This document shows, one piece after another, positions 1 to 14,000 of a stretch of DNA of 64,000 nt. Made by a program: the position numbers and the translations under genes. Origin of the DNA: Protula sp. h YS-2021 (Eukaryota > Annelida > Polychaeta > Sabellida > Serpulidae); contig OX457027.1 of assembly GCA_949752745.1 (NCBI GenBank), positions 81,151,214 through 81,215,213 of the forward strand, given 5' to 3'. The notes below the pieces were generated by a model. It was not told where the DNA came from. It ran no database searches and worked only from the letters and a program-made list of their open reading frames with translations. The stretch's first letter is position 1, and the number at the start of each line of letters is the position of its first letter.

Positions 1-244
1 AAACCCAGAACTATAACGTGTAGCAAAGTCAGCAAAAGCATTCTAAAGGTACCCGTAGCCAGCAGAAACTTACAGTATACGTAGAGATAATATCCAAGAT
101 TAATAATATCCAAAAAGTATGCATTTATCTTGATTTTGATCCGTCATTTTAACAAAATTCTTAGCGAAGAAAAATCTCCTGCTATTCGGAACGCGATAAG
201 TTGGAAGAATTCGATCACATGATAGAAACTGCAGCGTGCGCTGA
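1..244. other. Unannotated left edge
   Basis: I see no coding frame, repeat boundary or RNA gene in this stretch. It precedes the recognisable reverse-transcriptase homology of the retrotransposon relic and may be its unrecognised 5' part or plain flanking DNA. Confidence 0.4.
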
Positions 245-559
245 TTGGTCGGATGGGTGACAGGCTTAGTACACATAGCAACAGGGCTCCTGGTAAAGTT
301 ACCCATGTGGTGCTATGTGTTCCAAAGAATTTTTTATTTATTATGGATCGCGATAACCAATGTTATACATTGGATAACCCAAAGTGATGGCTTTGTAGTC
401 TACAAGCTGATATTTTCGAAATTAAAAGGAGACTTCTATCGTTTTCGTTTTTGTCGCATGTATTTTTGCTGGGATTTTACGTTTTCTTGGCCGCCACAGA
501 GCTTCTATTTGAAGAACTTAAACTCACATCTAGAGCAGGTTCAAGTGAATTTTAAACTC

Positions 560-1765
560 AAGTTTCTAAAACTATTGCAAAAACTTAAATACTATGGGGT
601 GAAGGGTATAGCAAATAAGTGGTTAGAAAGTTATCTTGGGAAGCGAAAGCAGTACGTGTATTTAAATGGGTGTTGTTCGGAAATCTGTAATGTATCCTGT
701 GACGTACGTCAAGGGTAAATTCTTGGCCCCTTACTATTTATAATGTATATTAATGATATAGTTAACGTTTCTGAATTACTGAAGTTTGTACCTTTAGCGG
801 ATGATACAGTCGATGAAAAAAAAACTCTGTTGGAAATACCATATTGACAGGGTTAGTGGTAAATTGTCAAAATGTACTTTATTTTAAAAGCAAAAACAGT
901 ATTAGAAAGTGAGTTCCTGCAAACCTTATACAATTCAATGTTTTTGCCTTATATGTCGTATTGCAGGGAAATGTAGGGTGGTGCATATAAAAGCAATATA
1001 CATTGTATTACGACGGCACAAAAAAGAGTAATAAGAATAATTACAAAAGTGCATAGGCTTGAACATGCACCTATGTTATGTCACAGATTTTCAATATTAA
1101 AATTCACCGATTTAATTTAATTTAAGACACTTATAGTGGTTCAAAAGGCTAAATTGAATTTACTACCTCCTAGTCTACAATGCATATTCAATTTGCAGGA
1201 CTATGATGGCAAATATGTGCTGAGAAACACCGGGAAATTTAAAGTACTTTATGCTAGGACCACATTAAAATCAAAGTGTGTAAGTGTAGGAGGAGTTAAT
1301 ATGCACAATTCACTGCCTGTTAATGTAAAGTCGGTTACAAATATTGTGCTAAAAATGCTAAAAAATCGTCCTTTACAGCTATCTGTTGTGCAAGAATTTC
1401 ACCTAAATAACCTTAGAACTTTTATCAGTTACGGATAACCTTAAAAATTAACATGTAAAAATCTGTTTAATGCAAAACAATAAACCACTCTTTAAAATTT
1501 AAACGCTCTGTTCTATTAATTTCCGTAATTTGGAAACTCCCAACTGAATTTTACAAAAATTGCTACCTATGTCGCATGTTTTAATTGTTTACGTTCTGTC
1601 GAAATGGTAAAGTTTAAATATGTTAAAAGGCAATTCTCTCGATAAATTTCATGTTTTTTTAATGTGGCTTTTTCCTTCTATTGATAGTGTTAAATGTATT
1701 CTATTACTTGTGATTTATGATCTATGTAACTCAGAACGAAATAAAACGATTTGATTTGATTTGGT
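560..1765 (+). mobile_element. Decayed non-LTR retrotransposon (jockey/CR1-like), 3' part
   Basis: Reverse-transcriptase homology begins near 570 with LLQKLKYYGVKGIANKWLES and runs through the stretch just before the conserved PQG-LGP motif, here DVRQG, a TAA stop at 716-718, then ILGPLLFIMYINDI. The catalytic box reads LADDT (about 794-808). After about 830 the frame is lost and part of the palm/thumb is deleted. Homology returns at about 880-1100 (FLPYMSYC, AQKRVIRIITKVH) and in the C-terminal frame 1136-1438 (LNLLPPSLQCIF, RNTGKFKVLYARTTLKSK). The 3' end is marked by an AATAAAA signal and repeated GATTT units at about 1740-1765, a common tail of CR1/L2-like elements. Stops and deletions make it inactive. 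It lies about 290 bp upstream of the twinfilin start codon, so its tail may abut the twinfilin promoter. Confidence 0.8.
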
Positions 1766-2056
1766 TTAAAACTGGTTACTAATTTTACGTCAACCGAGCT
1801 GGAGAGAAATAAACAGCAAAGTACACATACCGATAAGCTTTTCTTTCCGTAAGATGGTTGCTGATTCGCCAATAAGCAATATTCAATCAGGGCCTTTGTA
1901 ACAGTAGAGGTTGATCGATAGGTCATGTGACTCATAAAAATACTTCCGGGTTGTGAAAAAAAAAAAAACAAGATTCGCCTGTTGTATTTCTTCACGATCG
2001 AATGATTTGCTTGATAGCATAACAGATTTTATCCGCGTATCATTGAAGAGGAAATA
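1766..2056 (+). promoter_or_regulatory. Probable twinfilin promoter and 5' UTR
   Basis: This is the only sequence between the retrotransposon tail and the twinfilin ATG, so at least the proximal promoter and 5' leader should lie here unless there is a further non-coding exon upstream. No TATA box in a convincing position was seen. A run of A residues occurs at about 1957-1969. The assignment rests on position alone. Confidence 0.35.
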
Positions 2057-5000
2057 ATGTCTCACCAAACAGGGATCGCAGGTGAATACCTAACTGTTTT
2101 AAAATAACAGATTTGGCACGACCGCACCATACCGGTCAGCTCCAAGCGGCACGCTACAAGGTTTCCATATCTTTCCTTTTAAAGAAAATGTAACACAGGA
2201 GTTGTACGTCTTTGCCGCCAGTGATATCCGCCAGTTGAAATAACCATACAGAGTTCATAACTTTTCAAGCTGCAACTCATTGTGACGGTCCACGGCACTT
2301 TTCCTAAAAAAATAACCTGAGGGCATGAAAACTTAAACTGTCAGAAAATAAGAGGCTGAAAGTATCAGAAAATGAGGATTTTGGAGTAAATATTCGCGAA
2401 AATTTTGATACATCGTACAATGAAACAGACAGCAAGTGAAAAGGAGAAGAACGTTATTTTTAAAAGGAAAAACCAATTTAACATGTATCTTATACAGCCA
2501 CCTTTATATTCTGTATGTGCAGCACAGTGGGATTCCAGAACAGCTGGGGGGGGTGGGCCCAGTGGGAGGGATGAGCCTCAAGCTGGGAGTGGTGGGCCCT
2601 ATGGGAGGGATGGGCCTCAAGCTGGGAGTGGTGGGCCCAATTGGAGGGATGGGCCCCAAGCTGCACCCGAGCCAGCGTGTTACACATAAGTGGAAAATGG
2701 GCCCCAGCTAGCTCCTATTCCCAGCGGACCCTTTCTATCTTCCTATGACCGCAAGAGTCATCTAGGACTAGCTAGCTCCGAGTGAGCTCTGACTTATATA
2801 ACATTGTATATATCTCTGTCAGAGCTACGAAGCCTTCCATTGTTCCACTAATAGGAGTCCACTCATATGTTCTGAGGCACGAATCCTGCATGCCAGCCCC
2901 TATTATTCAAACATTTACATAAAAGTTCATGACCAATATACCCTTTTTGTAAAACAGGCACAATATTTAGTGATCTGCATATCTTTTATTTGTTCATGAA
3001 AGTGCAGAAAAGTTAGCTTCCGCACCCACCTTGAAACTTTGCAGCGTACCGCTTCTTGGAGCTAGGCTCCAGCATATTTTTTTGACTGACTTGTTTCATG
3101 AAAATTGAGACAAAGATTCTGTAATGAAGTACCAATAAATATTCATTGCCAGAAGTGTGGTAGAGTTGGCCCCTTGGGGTGTGGAGGGATATTTTGTGTG
3201 TCCGCCACCATCCATTTGAAAAGAAGAAATGAATATTTATCTCCCAAGCATTTGTAAGATAAAACTGATAAAACCGATTTGAAAACTGATATCTGGTAGA
3301 AAGGTGCGGTGCATAGGTACGGTAGTTATGCCGCAAAGATTTAGACGGCACAGTTCTCTGCTGGGGTATAAATCGGTCAAATAAATATTTAACACGCCGT
3401 CACCGATCTGAACATACACAGTATATAGGTCTAGGTATCTGGGTTTGACCCCTTCCCCCTGAGTGGTATGGTGTGCTAACAGGAACCAAAATTTAACGGA
3501 GTTAGCGTTTCTATTGAATACAACTTCTGCCATATACCAGTGTTCAAATCGGTCAGATATAACATATATGGGAGAAAGAATGTGTCTTATTTCTTCATAT
3601 TTTTTATAGGAGCAAAAACACACAAAATGGCCGGACACGGGTAGTTGGGTAACTGTGCCACTCTTTTAAAAACAGATACTGATTTATCTATTACTACAAT
3701 ATCTTCGCGCCAAGTTTAACTAATGAAATCGGTCAGTCAAATATTTTACATGCGATCTGATCATATAGAATATATGGATCAAGACAAAAGTTCGAATGAC
3801 AAAGGGTCGGCGGCAAAAAGTCGAACGTCAAAAGGTCGATCGACGAAAGGTCGAAAGTTGAAAACGCGACAAAAAGTCGAGATTTTTTTCAGTTGATTCA
3901 TAAACATTAATTTTATTTCAACATTAGAAATTTTAATAAAAGGCTGTGCTATGCTGTGAGAAAGATAAGTCCGGACTAGGCCAAAGTCAGATCCGTCAAA
4001 TATGTGATTCATGAGTAATTGCTTCGTTGCATGCTGTTCAGTAATTATAAAGGTATTGCCAAAATGCGGGGATTGCATTTTCAGCAAGGGCAATTAGAAA
4101 TTGCAATTCATGAAAATGCAGGAGTTTAAATCAGGGCTGGTAAAAATTTCGAAATTTTTAAAAATTTCGTGAAATTTGAAATTTTTGAAATATTTCAGAA
4201 ATATTGAAATTTTTGAAATCTTTCAAAGCACATTGCCAGACTGTGCGTTATATCTGTTCGTTTAATTTAACAAATACCACCGTCAAAAATGCATACACAG
4301 ATAAAATGACTGAATCGCATACCGGTTAAACGCATAAATCGGTTGATTACATAAAATTATGTATTTCTAACCTAACTGCGTACCGCTTTATGGTAAAACC
4401 ACATAAAGGCAAAGCTTTTTCTCGTTCAAAGGGGAAACACCGCTTAATTGCAGAATTAGGAGTTACTATTCAAACAGTGCTAAACTTGAAGCAAACTCAC
4501 TCACGTGCGTGAGTTGCTCCCTGTTTGTTTAGCTAACATATTGTCTGCTATATTTTTTACCTATTTTGTACATATCCGACCTCTTTCTCCTGTGCCGTTA
4601 ACAGTGGGCCCCTTTCAGCAGTTACTATAACCCCTCCTGCCTCCCTCCCCACCCCTTAGAAACACCCACTTGGATACCCGGAGTAGATGTGTCAACGGTG
4701 CTATAGGCCAGCAACTGCTAGCTCTGTTACTCAAAAGTCATAGACTACACAGGATTTCTGTGGCTGCATTGTTTACTGGTAGAGTTATGCCAACGCAGTG
4801 TGTTAACTGACAACTTAAGATGAATGTCCATGGATAGGTATTCGTCAGTATTTGGTATTCTTGACGTTCAACTTATTTCTTATTTAAAAATTTCAAAACA
4901 TGTGAAATTTTTGAAATTTTTACAATGAAATATTTCATGAAATATTTCAAGAAATATTTCATTCGAAATATTTCATACCAGCCCTGGTTTAAATCATACA

Positions 5001-8000
5001 CCTGAGTAAGCTTTAGATTCATTCAAATGTTTATCCATTACACACCGGAGTATGATCTCATTTGTAATTATTTTATGTCGAAATTTGACTCTACCTATAT
5101 GACCGGCACCAACCACAGAATCAAAGAGAATGCTGCGGGTGCTGTGGGAATCCGGCGAATCCCACCTAGATACCCTCCCGCAGTCTGGAACGTCCACGAA
5201 GCCACGATAAACAACGAGCCGCGAACCAACAACATCTCCGCCATATCTTCGGCACCATTCAACCGATTTCAATTTCCTTTTGCACATGGAAAGACCGAGT
5301 CGTGGAGCTGTGCGACGGAGCGTTGTTTTTGGATTTCTCGAAAAATTAAAAAAATGCGGAATCTTTGAAATTCTTTGCGTTTGACTGATTAGTGTGTCCA
5401 GTTGGGGTCTGTGCCTTCGACGATGGCTTGTTGCGTTGCTAGAGCATATATAAAATTTCGACTTTTCGTCGCGCTTTCAACTTTCGACCTTTCGTCGCTC
5501 GACCTTTCGTCGCTCGACCTTTTGTCTGGACACCACCATATATAGGCCCGGGATCGGTGTTTGACCCATCCCTGCCCTGGAGGCCCGGCAAATTTTTGTT
5601 TGGGAGTGTTACGTACTTTACGTATTTTAGGTTCTATCTTGGTTCCATGTTTTGAATGTTGTACAAAATAAATTTTATTTCCTAAAATAATATTAAGACC
5701 ACCGTGAATTAAACTAACAGTTTTATTTTGAGATATCCTTATTTTACGATAGCTTCAGTCTAGTCTGAGAGCATCTTAGTTCACAATTTTCGCATCTAAT
5801 CCTAGATAACTGCGGTTTTACTGTGACAGCAAGAGTCACAGTTCCCATAACAGAACTTGCCATTGATGCCAGTTTTGCCAGTAGCGTTATTTTAGAAATG
5901 ACGCATCACATAAATGATTCCTTCATAAATTATATTTATGGTCAAATGACACGATAAGATATCATTTTATTTATTTTTTATGTTCGGAGTACTTTAATAT
6001 GCGTCATGGCTAACAACATGAACTGTTTGCAAAATATTACATTTTTAGATTCATTTTGGTTACACCTGTTTTCGTTTTTGACGTTATTGTCTTTCGCAGG
6101 AACAGTTTCTGAAAACTAAATAGATAAAACGCATCGTTGAGAAAAAAATCACTGAAAATTAAACAAAGACTAAAGAATAAACGAGTTTTTTTTATATCGT
6201 GTTGTGTTAATGGTAAGGACTGGGTATTTATCAGTTGATCTCAGTTTGTATAACGATTGCTTCGCTTTTGTTAGCAGTTTATGTATTTTATTGTTTTCAT
6301 TTTGAATTTCCATGAAAACCTTGCACAGTTCGTTTCTTCTTTCTGGTGCTTTTGCGATGTTCAGTGACTGCAATGATGGGTCGTAGGTATCATTTGGGTA
6401 GATAAATCTTAGTTCTCTCTCATGGATCTGTTCAAGGGTGTTTGAATGTTTAAGTGCTTGGTAGAAGTTTAGATGGTCTTCTTTTGGTGCTGAGACTTGG
6501 TGCTAGTACTGAAAAAAATAGATTTTTTTTCTCGTGGTTACGATGTACAAATCTCAATTATCGCCCACAAGCCCAATATATATACATTTACAAAAGTACT
6601 CCACTCAAGTTTTGGGGTGTTGCCAAGTCGAAAGTAATGCGCCATGATTCTTTCCAGTGCTCGTTTGAAGAAAAAGTGCTGGTTTGAAAATTAGGACCCT
6701 GAACGGTGCGCCTAAAGATCCGTAGCTTGGAAAATCGACATCTGTAGTTCTTTCAAGTGGCCAAACTATGACCTTTGCTGTCCTGGGAACACAGGAACAG
6801 GGTTCCCGCGGTCCTGGAAAATCCTGGAATTTTGTGAAAGAGCTCTGGAAAATCGTGAAAATTGAAAATGTAATTAATTATAAATTTGAAGAATATATTC
6901 GAGAATATCGCAGTTTGACACACAAAAATATATGCTGTCTGGTCTAGAAGTTCTGTTGGATCAATTCAAAAACGTATTTTATGTCTCCCCCTAAGGGAGA
7001 CATATATAGAATTTGGTGTGTCCGTCTGTCCGTCCGTCCGTCTGTCCGCAGTGAGTTCTTATGAAATTAATGAGTCGATTTTTCTCAGAACATACATACG
7101 TATTGGGGTACATGTCTAGATGATGCCAGTGTTATTTTTTTTCGTTTCCTCAAAAATTCTATTTTTGGCAAATTTTTGAACATAGGGGGGGGGGGGGGGG
7201 GGTTTCGTGCATTTTTTCACTTTGGAGGCTATACCTCCAAAACAGTGTTAGATTAGGCTGAAACGTGGCAAGAACAACACACATATAGTGCAAATGTTTA
7301 CTGCGAAGTTTTTCTTCATTTTCTTTGAAAATGTATTTTTGGCGAATTTTTAAATTTTTGAATTTGAACTTTTTTTTGGCCATATTGTTGCGACATCTCC
7401 GAAACGATTTGTTGGATTAGGCTGAAACGTGGCAAGAACAACACACATATAGTGCAAATGTTTACTGCGAAGTTGTTCTTCATTTCCGCTGAAAATGCAT
7501 TTTTGGCGAATTTTTTAATTTTTGATTTTGAACTTTTTTGGCCATATTGTTGCGATATCTCCGAAACGGTTTGTTGGATTAGGCTGAAACTTGGCAAGAA
7601 GAACTCACAAAAAGTGTAAATGTTTACTGTGAAGTTTTTGTTCATTTCCGTGGAAAATGTATTTTTGGCGAATTTTTAAATTTTTTTTTTTTAACCTTTT
7701 AGGCCATATTGTTGCGATATCTCCGAAACAGTTTGTTGGATTAGGCTGAAACGTGGCAAGAAGAACCCACATATAGTGCAAATGTTTACTGCGAAGTTTT
7801 TCTTCATTTCCTTTGAAAATGTATTTTTGGCGATTTTTTTAATTTTTGAATTTTTACTTTTTTGGCCATATTGTTGCGATATCTCCGAAACAGTTTGTTC
7901 CATTATGCTGAAACATGGCAAGAAGAACCCATATGTAATTGAAATGTTTATTGCGAAGTTTTTCTTCATTCATTTTCTGTAAAAATGTATTTTTGGCGAT

Positions 8001-11000
8001 TTTTTCAATTTTTTGGGCTCGCCAATGTTGTATTTTAAGCGAGGAATTTTTTCCACGTGACTGATTGGGGGGCGGGGGAGACATATCCGTTTTTGTTTTA
8101 ACAAAAACACTGGCCAATCTAGTTTGCCATGAGGTAGGCCTCATGGCCTTATATAATAAATATATATAGAAAAATCGCAAATTTTTATTCGACCGTGTTA
8201 CCTAATGAAATGTGATATACTTACACGTTGTTAAAATACAAATTAAGTCATATTTTTTATTTAAATCAAACTCGAAAAATGAAAGCAGAAAAAAGGGGAA
8301 AAAAAAACAAAAAAACATAAAACAAAAAAAAAAACAAAAAAAAAAAAAAACATCTAACAGTTTTTGCAGACGTCATAACGCTGTCTTGTAATGCATTTCT
8401 GAGTACATTTGACAATATTTCCGATGAGTATCCGCAAATTCAGTTGTTCAGATAACTTTCTGCAAGTCTCCCAGACAGTTTGGAGTTTTCGTTGATTTTT
8501 TTTCCTGCCAGATTCTCAATTAACAACTGAAGAAGCTATCACTGGAGGGTTGGGGGGGAGGGGGTTAAAATACACCTTGCACGACACGTAATACTACCGG
8601 GGGTTTCCGAAAAAAAAGCCCAGGGCTTCTATTTGGAAACTGGCCAATTTCAGGCACTCATTTAGAAACCAAATAGAAGCCCCGGGGCTTCTATCAAGAA
8701 ACAGTTTCCTAATTAGAGCCCCGGGGCTTGTATTTTTTTAGAATGGGGGGAGGTGTCGATAAGTTTTTATTGGAAAAAAAGAAAATTTATAATCCACCTC
8801 TTATTAAAGAGCTACATGCTGCAGATATCCGCACAAAACACACAAAAACAACAGTAGCTAAAAAAGTCTGGTAAGGGGGGGGCAGGGGAGGGGGTTGCTT
8901 TGTGCGAAGCACAGGATTAAGCAACGACGCAGAATGTGTCTAGGCGTTTGCCCCACATCAAAAGATTAAGTGCACCGTGTCTGCATTGCGAGTAAACACG
9001 AGTTCTAAAAAGATTTGCAGGGAAGGAGGGGCAACATCACGCCGCCCGTTTCAGCACTCGGCCCGTTATATTTCCAGTAATACTCCGGACTAAAGATGGC
9101 AGTTTGGGGGGGGGGTGTCCGCCTTGTGCATTGTATTGTTCTTTAGATCCCTTTCAACTCCCATGGTCATATCGGGATCCCCCTGCCACATTATACTGAA
9201 ATGGGGCATTCCAGCCCTCCTTCTAACCCTTACATGTGGAGTGCCTCACAGGGTTGTAAGGAGGAGTCCCAATTTTAAAGTCTTAGGTATGACCCAACCG
9301 GGGTTTGAACCCATGATCTTCCAGTCCCGAGGCGGACACTCTAACCACTAGGCCACCGAGGCTGGTCGCCTTGTGCAAAGCACAGGATTAAGCAACGACG
9401 CAGAACATGTCTAGGGCTACCTCATATCAAAGGATTAAGTGCCCGTGTCTGCATGCGAGTAAACACGAGTTCTAAAGACTTGCAGGGAAGGAGGGGGCTT
9501 TTATTAGGAAACGATTTTTTCAGGTCTTTATGTTAACTCCAAATAGAAGCCCCGGGGCTTCTATTGGGAAACAGTTTCCTAATAAGAGCCCCGGGGCTTT
9601 TACATGGGGGGAGCTTCTTTCCGGAAACTCCCGGTAATGCTTTGTTTGCAAGCACACGTGGTAGGGACATGCTTGACCAACACCGAAGTAGTTGCATTGG
9701 TACTGGCCCTCTCATAACCTGCTGCCCACTACTAATCCCACACCCCCACCTACGAAGCTCATGTGCACTGATAAATGTACGGTGTGAAATTCTTTTTTAA
9801 ACAAAAGGGATTGCAAACGATTCCAGAGTGCCTTTACTGCACACAAAGGCTTAGTGATTTAAAAAAAATTTTTTTTTTTACGTTGATTTCATTCATGATT
9901 TAAATCAGTTGATTTAAATCATACAAACCTGCCCCTGAAATCAAGTGCGTGCGATTTCACTCCCAGGAAGTTTGACGACGAAACAATGATATATTTTCAA
10001 CGGTATCCACCCAAAAGGTCCCCGGCCATAGGTTCCCCGCCCATAAGGTCCTACAATGAATAGAAAACCAAAAGGTCCCGGGGGGAATACGTATTAGTAT
10101 AAAATTTCTCTAATTATTTCAATTTCAGTTTTTGTAAATTTTGGGAAGCATGTTTGTGAGTTTTTAAGATACTGAGATGTGGATGTGGTGCAACTAGTAA
10201 TCCTATTGAGGAATTAAACATAAGAACAAATCCAAGAATGCACGTGTGCATGTCACTTTTTATTTTCGTCTTCGATTTTAAACGCCACGTGAAAAGAGTG
10301 TATTTTTTGCAAGTAAATGCGGAGCATTTAACGTGCAGCACAGAACACAGTTGCTCAGCTTTGTGCGAGCTCTCACTGCGTAAACAAATAACACAGTGTA
10401 TGCCTGATCAGTCAATCAAACCTAAACTCAACAAAACCAAACACTATTCGGCTTATCAGAAGTATTCAACCTGTGTTGTTTGCTAATATATTTAGCTTGT
10501 ATTAAGTTATCAACCTTAGTGGAGTTTTTTTTCTTGACAGTGGTCCGATTTTTTAGAATATCATAAGCCGCATACATGCTGTGCCATAAGCTCTGTGCAT
10601 AGTTGTATAAAAAAACTGTATGCATCTTGTAAAATACTTTATATTAATCAAGAAATAACCCATTAAAGGAAGTATTTTTGCGTTTTAATTTGTGTCAAGT
10701 GCTTAATATTTCGCCAGCGAAATGCGGTTCTAGTTACGTATCTGATTGAGGAGAGGGCGGGCCGGGTACACGGTCAACTGCCCCCCCCAGTCAACTGCCC
10801 CCCTTTTTTGCAACCCTGTCGACTGCCCCCCCCCCCTCCTCCTGCAATTTGACGGGGTCGTCATCTGCCCCCCTCCTTTTTTTAGTAGAATTTTTTTTTT
10901 TAATCAGGCAATTGTGATGTCCCCGTCTACTTCGTCTCTGAAACAATTGTTGTTCATTGATCTATTCACCAATATTGATCTTAGGAGAGACTGATCCGTA

Positions 11001-14000
11001 AACTAATTGCAACTCTAATTGCAATTAGTTTTCTATTGGTGAATTGCAAGTTACCGAGGCGCAATACATTCACTAAAATAAATATAATTTTATTTATTGT
11101 GTCTTTGTAAGCCAAGAACCCAAGATAAAAATGGTATATGGAGGGGGCAAGCGACCACTCCTCCACTTTGAAGGGGGGGGGGGGCAGTCGACCGGGTTGC
11201 AAAAAGGGGGGGGGGGCAAATGACAGGGGGGCAGTTGACCGGGGGGGGGGCAGATGACCGGGATTCGGCGGGCCGTGGGGCAAATGTTTGAGATCGGTTA
11301 TTGGTATGCTAATGCAGTTATAGGTCATTGTATGTCGTTTCATTTATTTATGTTTACATTGTAGCCGCGCAGGAACTAAAGACCTTCTTCGCTGGTTGCA
11401 AAGATGGTCACATACGGATGATCAAGATAGCCATTGAGGAAGGTAAGTTATGCATACTCGTAAAAATAAATAATACGAGTTAGATCATTGTGAGCCTGAA
11501 AAAAAAATGAAAAAAAGGCGTGGTAATCATGCAGTTAGACGGATTCTAGCTTTCTGTTTCCAGGAGTTGTAGAAGAACTTAAGTTGTCACAAGCTTCTGT
11601 TGTCTTTGTCAAAGCTTTTGGAATTTTATTGTAATGTTTTTGCAGAGGAACTGGTGTTGTCCGAAAGTGAAGAGGCCGGTGGAAATTGGGAAACGGATTT
11701 TGACAGAACTATACAGCCGCACCTAGAACACAAACAGCCGTGCTACATACTCTACAGGTGAGGGTTGGCATTCCCCGTTGTTGTTCAACAGCCGACCTCT
11801 ACGGCAGTTCGGTCTGATGTGCATACCACCTTATAACACCATATAATACTCGTAAAGAGTGGAACTACTATTTAAAATGTCCATCCGCTCTGTGTTTATA
11901 CATAACAGAGGTCAGTTGTTTTATATGAGATTAAAAAAAAACTAGAAACACGTTTCGAAGGCAGTTTATGTAAAGGCTTTCTGTCAGTAACATTTAGTAC
12001 TTTTATTCTGGGTTTAATGAATATCAAGGTCAGCGACAGCCTCAAAATCGAAAATATGTGTTCTTTAAACGCTACACAACCATGTTAAATATTCAACCAT
12101 ATCGTGGAGTTATACTTGCTGTGAAAAATGCGCACCCGTTATGCGCTGTTTCTAATTTATGATGCGTTCTGTGATTTTCAGGTTTGACCGCGCTACGAGT
12201 CATGGCTACGAGTGGCTTTTTATCAGCTATGTTCCCGATAATGCCCAGGTAACTGTGACAACCTTCGCGATGTTAAACCACATGGTAACCTCCCCTCCGT
12301 TCTCCATACCCAGTACCTCTAGGTAACCACGACAACCGTCACGTTGTTAAACCACGTAGTCCCCGATTATTGCACCCTCATGATAGGGCTCGCTTAGGGC
12401 ATCCTTATTGTTCTTAATCTCATTTCTACGAGATTTTTTCGGAGGCTGCGGTGATGCCTCTAGCTCAGCACAAAAATGATACAGTGTTCACTGTTATGAA
12501 AAACGGTAATCTGTTGATACCAATACAGTAGTCCTTTGGTAATTCGAACTTCCACAGGACCAGGGAATATGTTACGAATTATTCGGGCTCGTATAAATTA
12601 GTGGACTTTAATGGGAGGATATTTTGCGTTCGAACTGAGCGGGAAACGACTTTACCGGGGGCGAATTAACGAGGGTCTGCTGTAACTTCTGTGCCTTTCA
12701 TCAAGAAGTGTGAAACTGTATCTAGAACACAAGAGCGTGAAAACATGTTTCATATTGAGACCTATAAGCAAATGTAAAATGGAATAAGACTGAGTGAGGA
12801 TGAGTGAGGATGGAGGAGAAAACTGACTCTATTTGACAGGTGCGACAGAAGATGTTATATGCGGCTACTCGTGCCACTCTGAAGCAAGAATTTGGCGGCT
12901 CTCATATAAAAGATGAGCTTTTTGGAACAACAAAGGTAGCGAAGAAAAATGAACAGATAGAAAAAAGAAAAATCTCAAGTAAATAATGAGGGCAACAACC
13001 CAAGAGTGCTCATAGCTGTTTAGAATCTTTTTTTTTTTTTTTAATACAGATATCAAGTAAAGCTTAGTCCCATTTGCATATTTTATTCCATAAAATGTCG
13101 CAAATTTGGAGTGCAAAAGGGAAGTTACTATTCATTTCATTATCACAGGTTGAGAATATTTGTAAAGGTAATAAAAGCAGCTGAGAGCAGTGTAAGTGAA
13201 GTACACTTGTTTTGATGACGTTGTGTGTCTGTGTTCTACACAGGATGATTTGACGCTGGAGGGGTACCGGAAGCACGTGACTGCACAGCAAGCACCTGCC
13301 CCACTGACGGCAGCTGAGGAGGAACTAGAGATGATTAAACACCAGGAGGTAAGCCAACCGTGGTGACAGCCAACCAGAAAGGGAAACCAACCAGAATAGA
13401 TGAAAACTAGAATGTTGTCATTCGAACACCGAATCCCACAAACTTAGAAGTAACCTTGTTTATCATCTTTCGGCAAGGGAACAGGTATTTCAAATAACCA
13501 AACAGACGGAACACGGTCGGATCTAAAAAACCACCAGTTAAAAACAAATTCGGCCTGGCAGTTGGGTATAGCAAATAATAACAAATTCAAGTAAAATATG
13601 TAAGACCTGGAGGACAGAAAAAGGACCGAAACTGGTCTTTCTTGAGAGCAAATATTTTGTTAAAAATATTTTTAATCGAAACACTTAAATATATACGGAA
13701 TATATTACAGGTGAAGGTGGCCGGGGTGAACACACGGCAGCAGACGATCCAGGGTATTGCGTTTCCGATGGAGCAGGATGCGTTGGACAGGCTGAACGAC
13801 ATACAGAATGGGCGTATTAACTATGTGCAGTTGGTGAGTAGAAGTGCTATAATTATATGGGGCAGAGAAAAGTCAGATTCACTTGTGTGTTTGTATGGAG
13901 TACATTAATTCTTCTTGGCCTCCGAGAGTGATGGCTGAATAACACATGTCGGTACATGCGATTTTTTGTTTCATAAAAAAACAGTGGAAACTTGAATTCA

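Noticed and set aside
245..560. N-terminal half of the frame 245-718 as a membrane protein
   Set aside because: Only the part from about residue 105 matches a reverse transcriptase; the upstream part is hydrophobic AT-rich translation without any recognisable retroelement or protein motif.
2405..2711. Gly-rich frames [18 protein letters not shown] on the + strand
   Set aside because: They are produced by a three-copy G-rich minisatellite in twinfilin intron 1, with no conserved content.
7316..7969. Minus-strand frames with [15 protein letters not shown] repeats
   Set aside because: They follow the 162-bp core units of Helitron-like element 1; the same repeats are broken by shifts between units.
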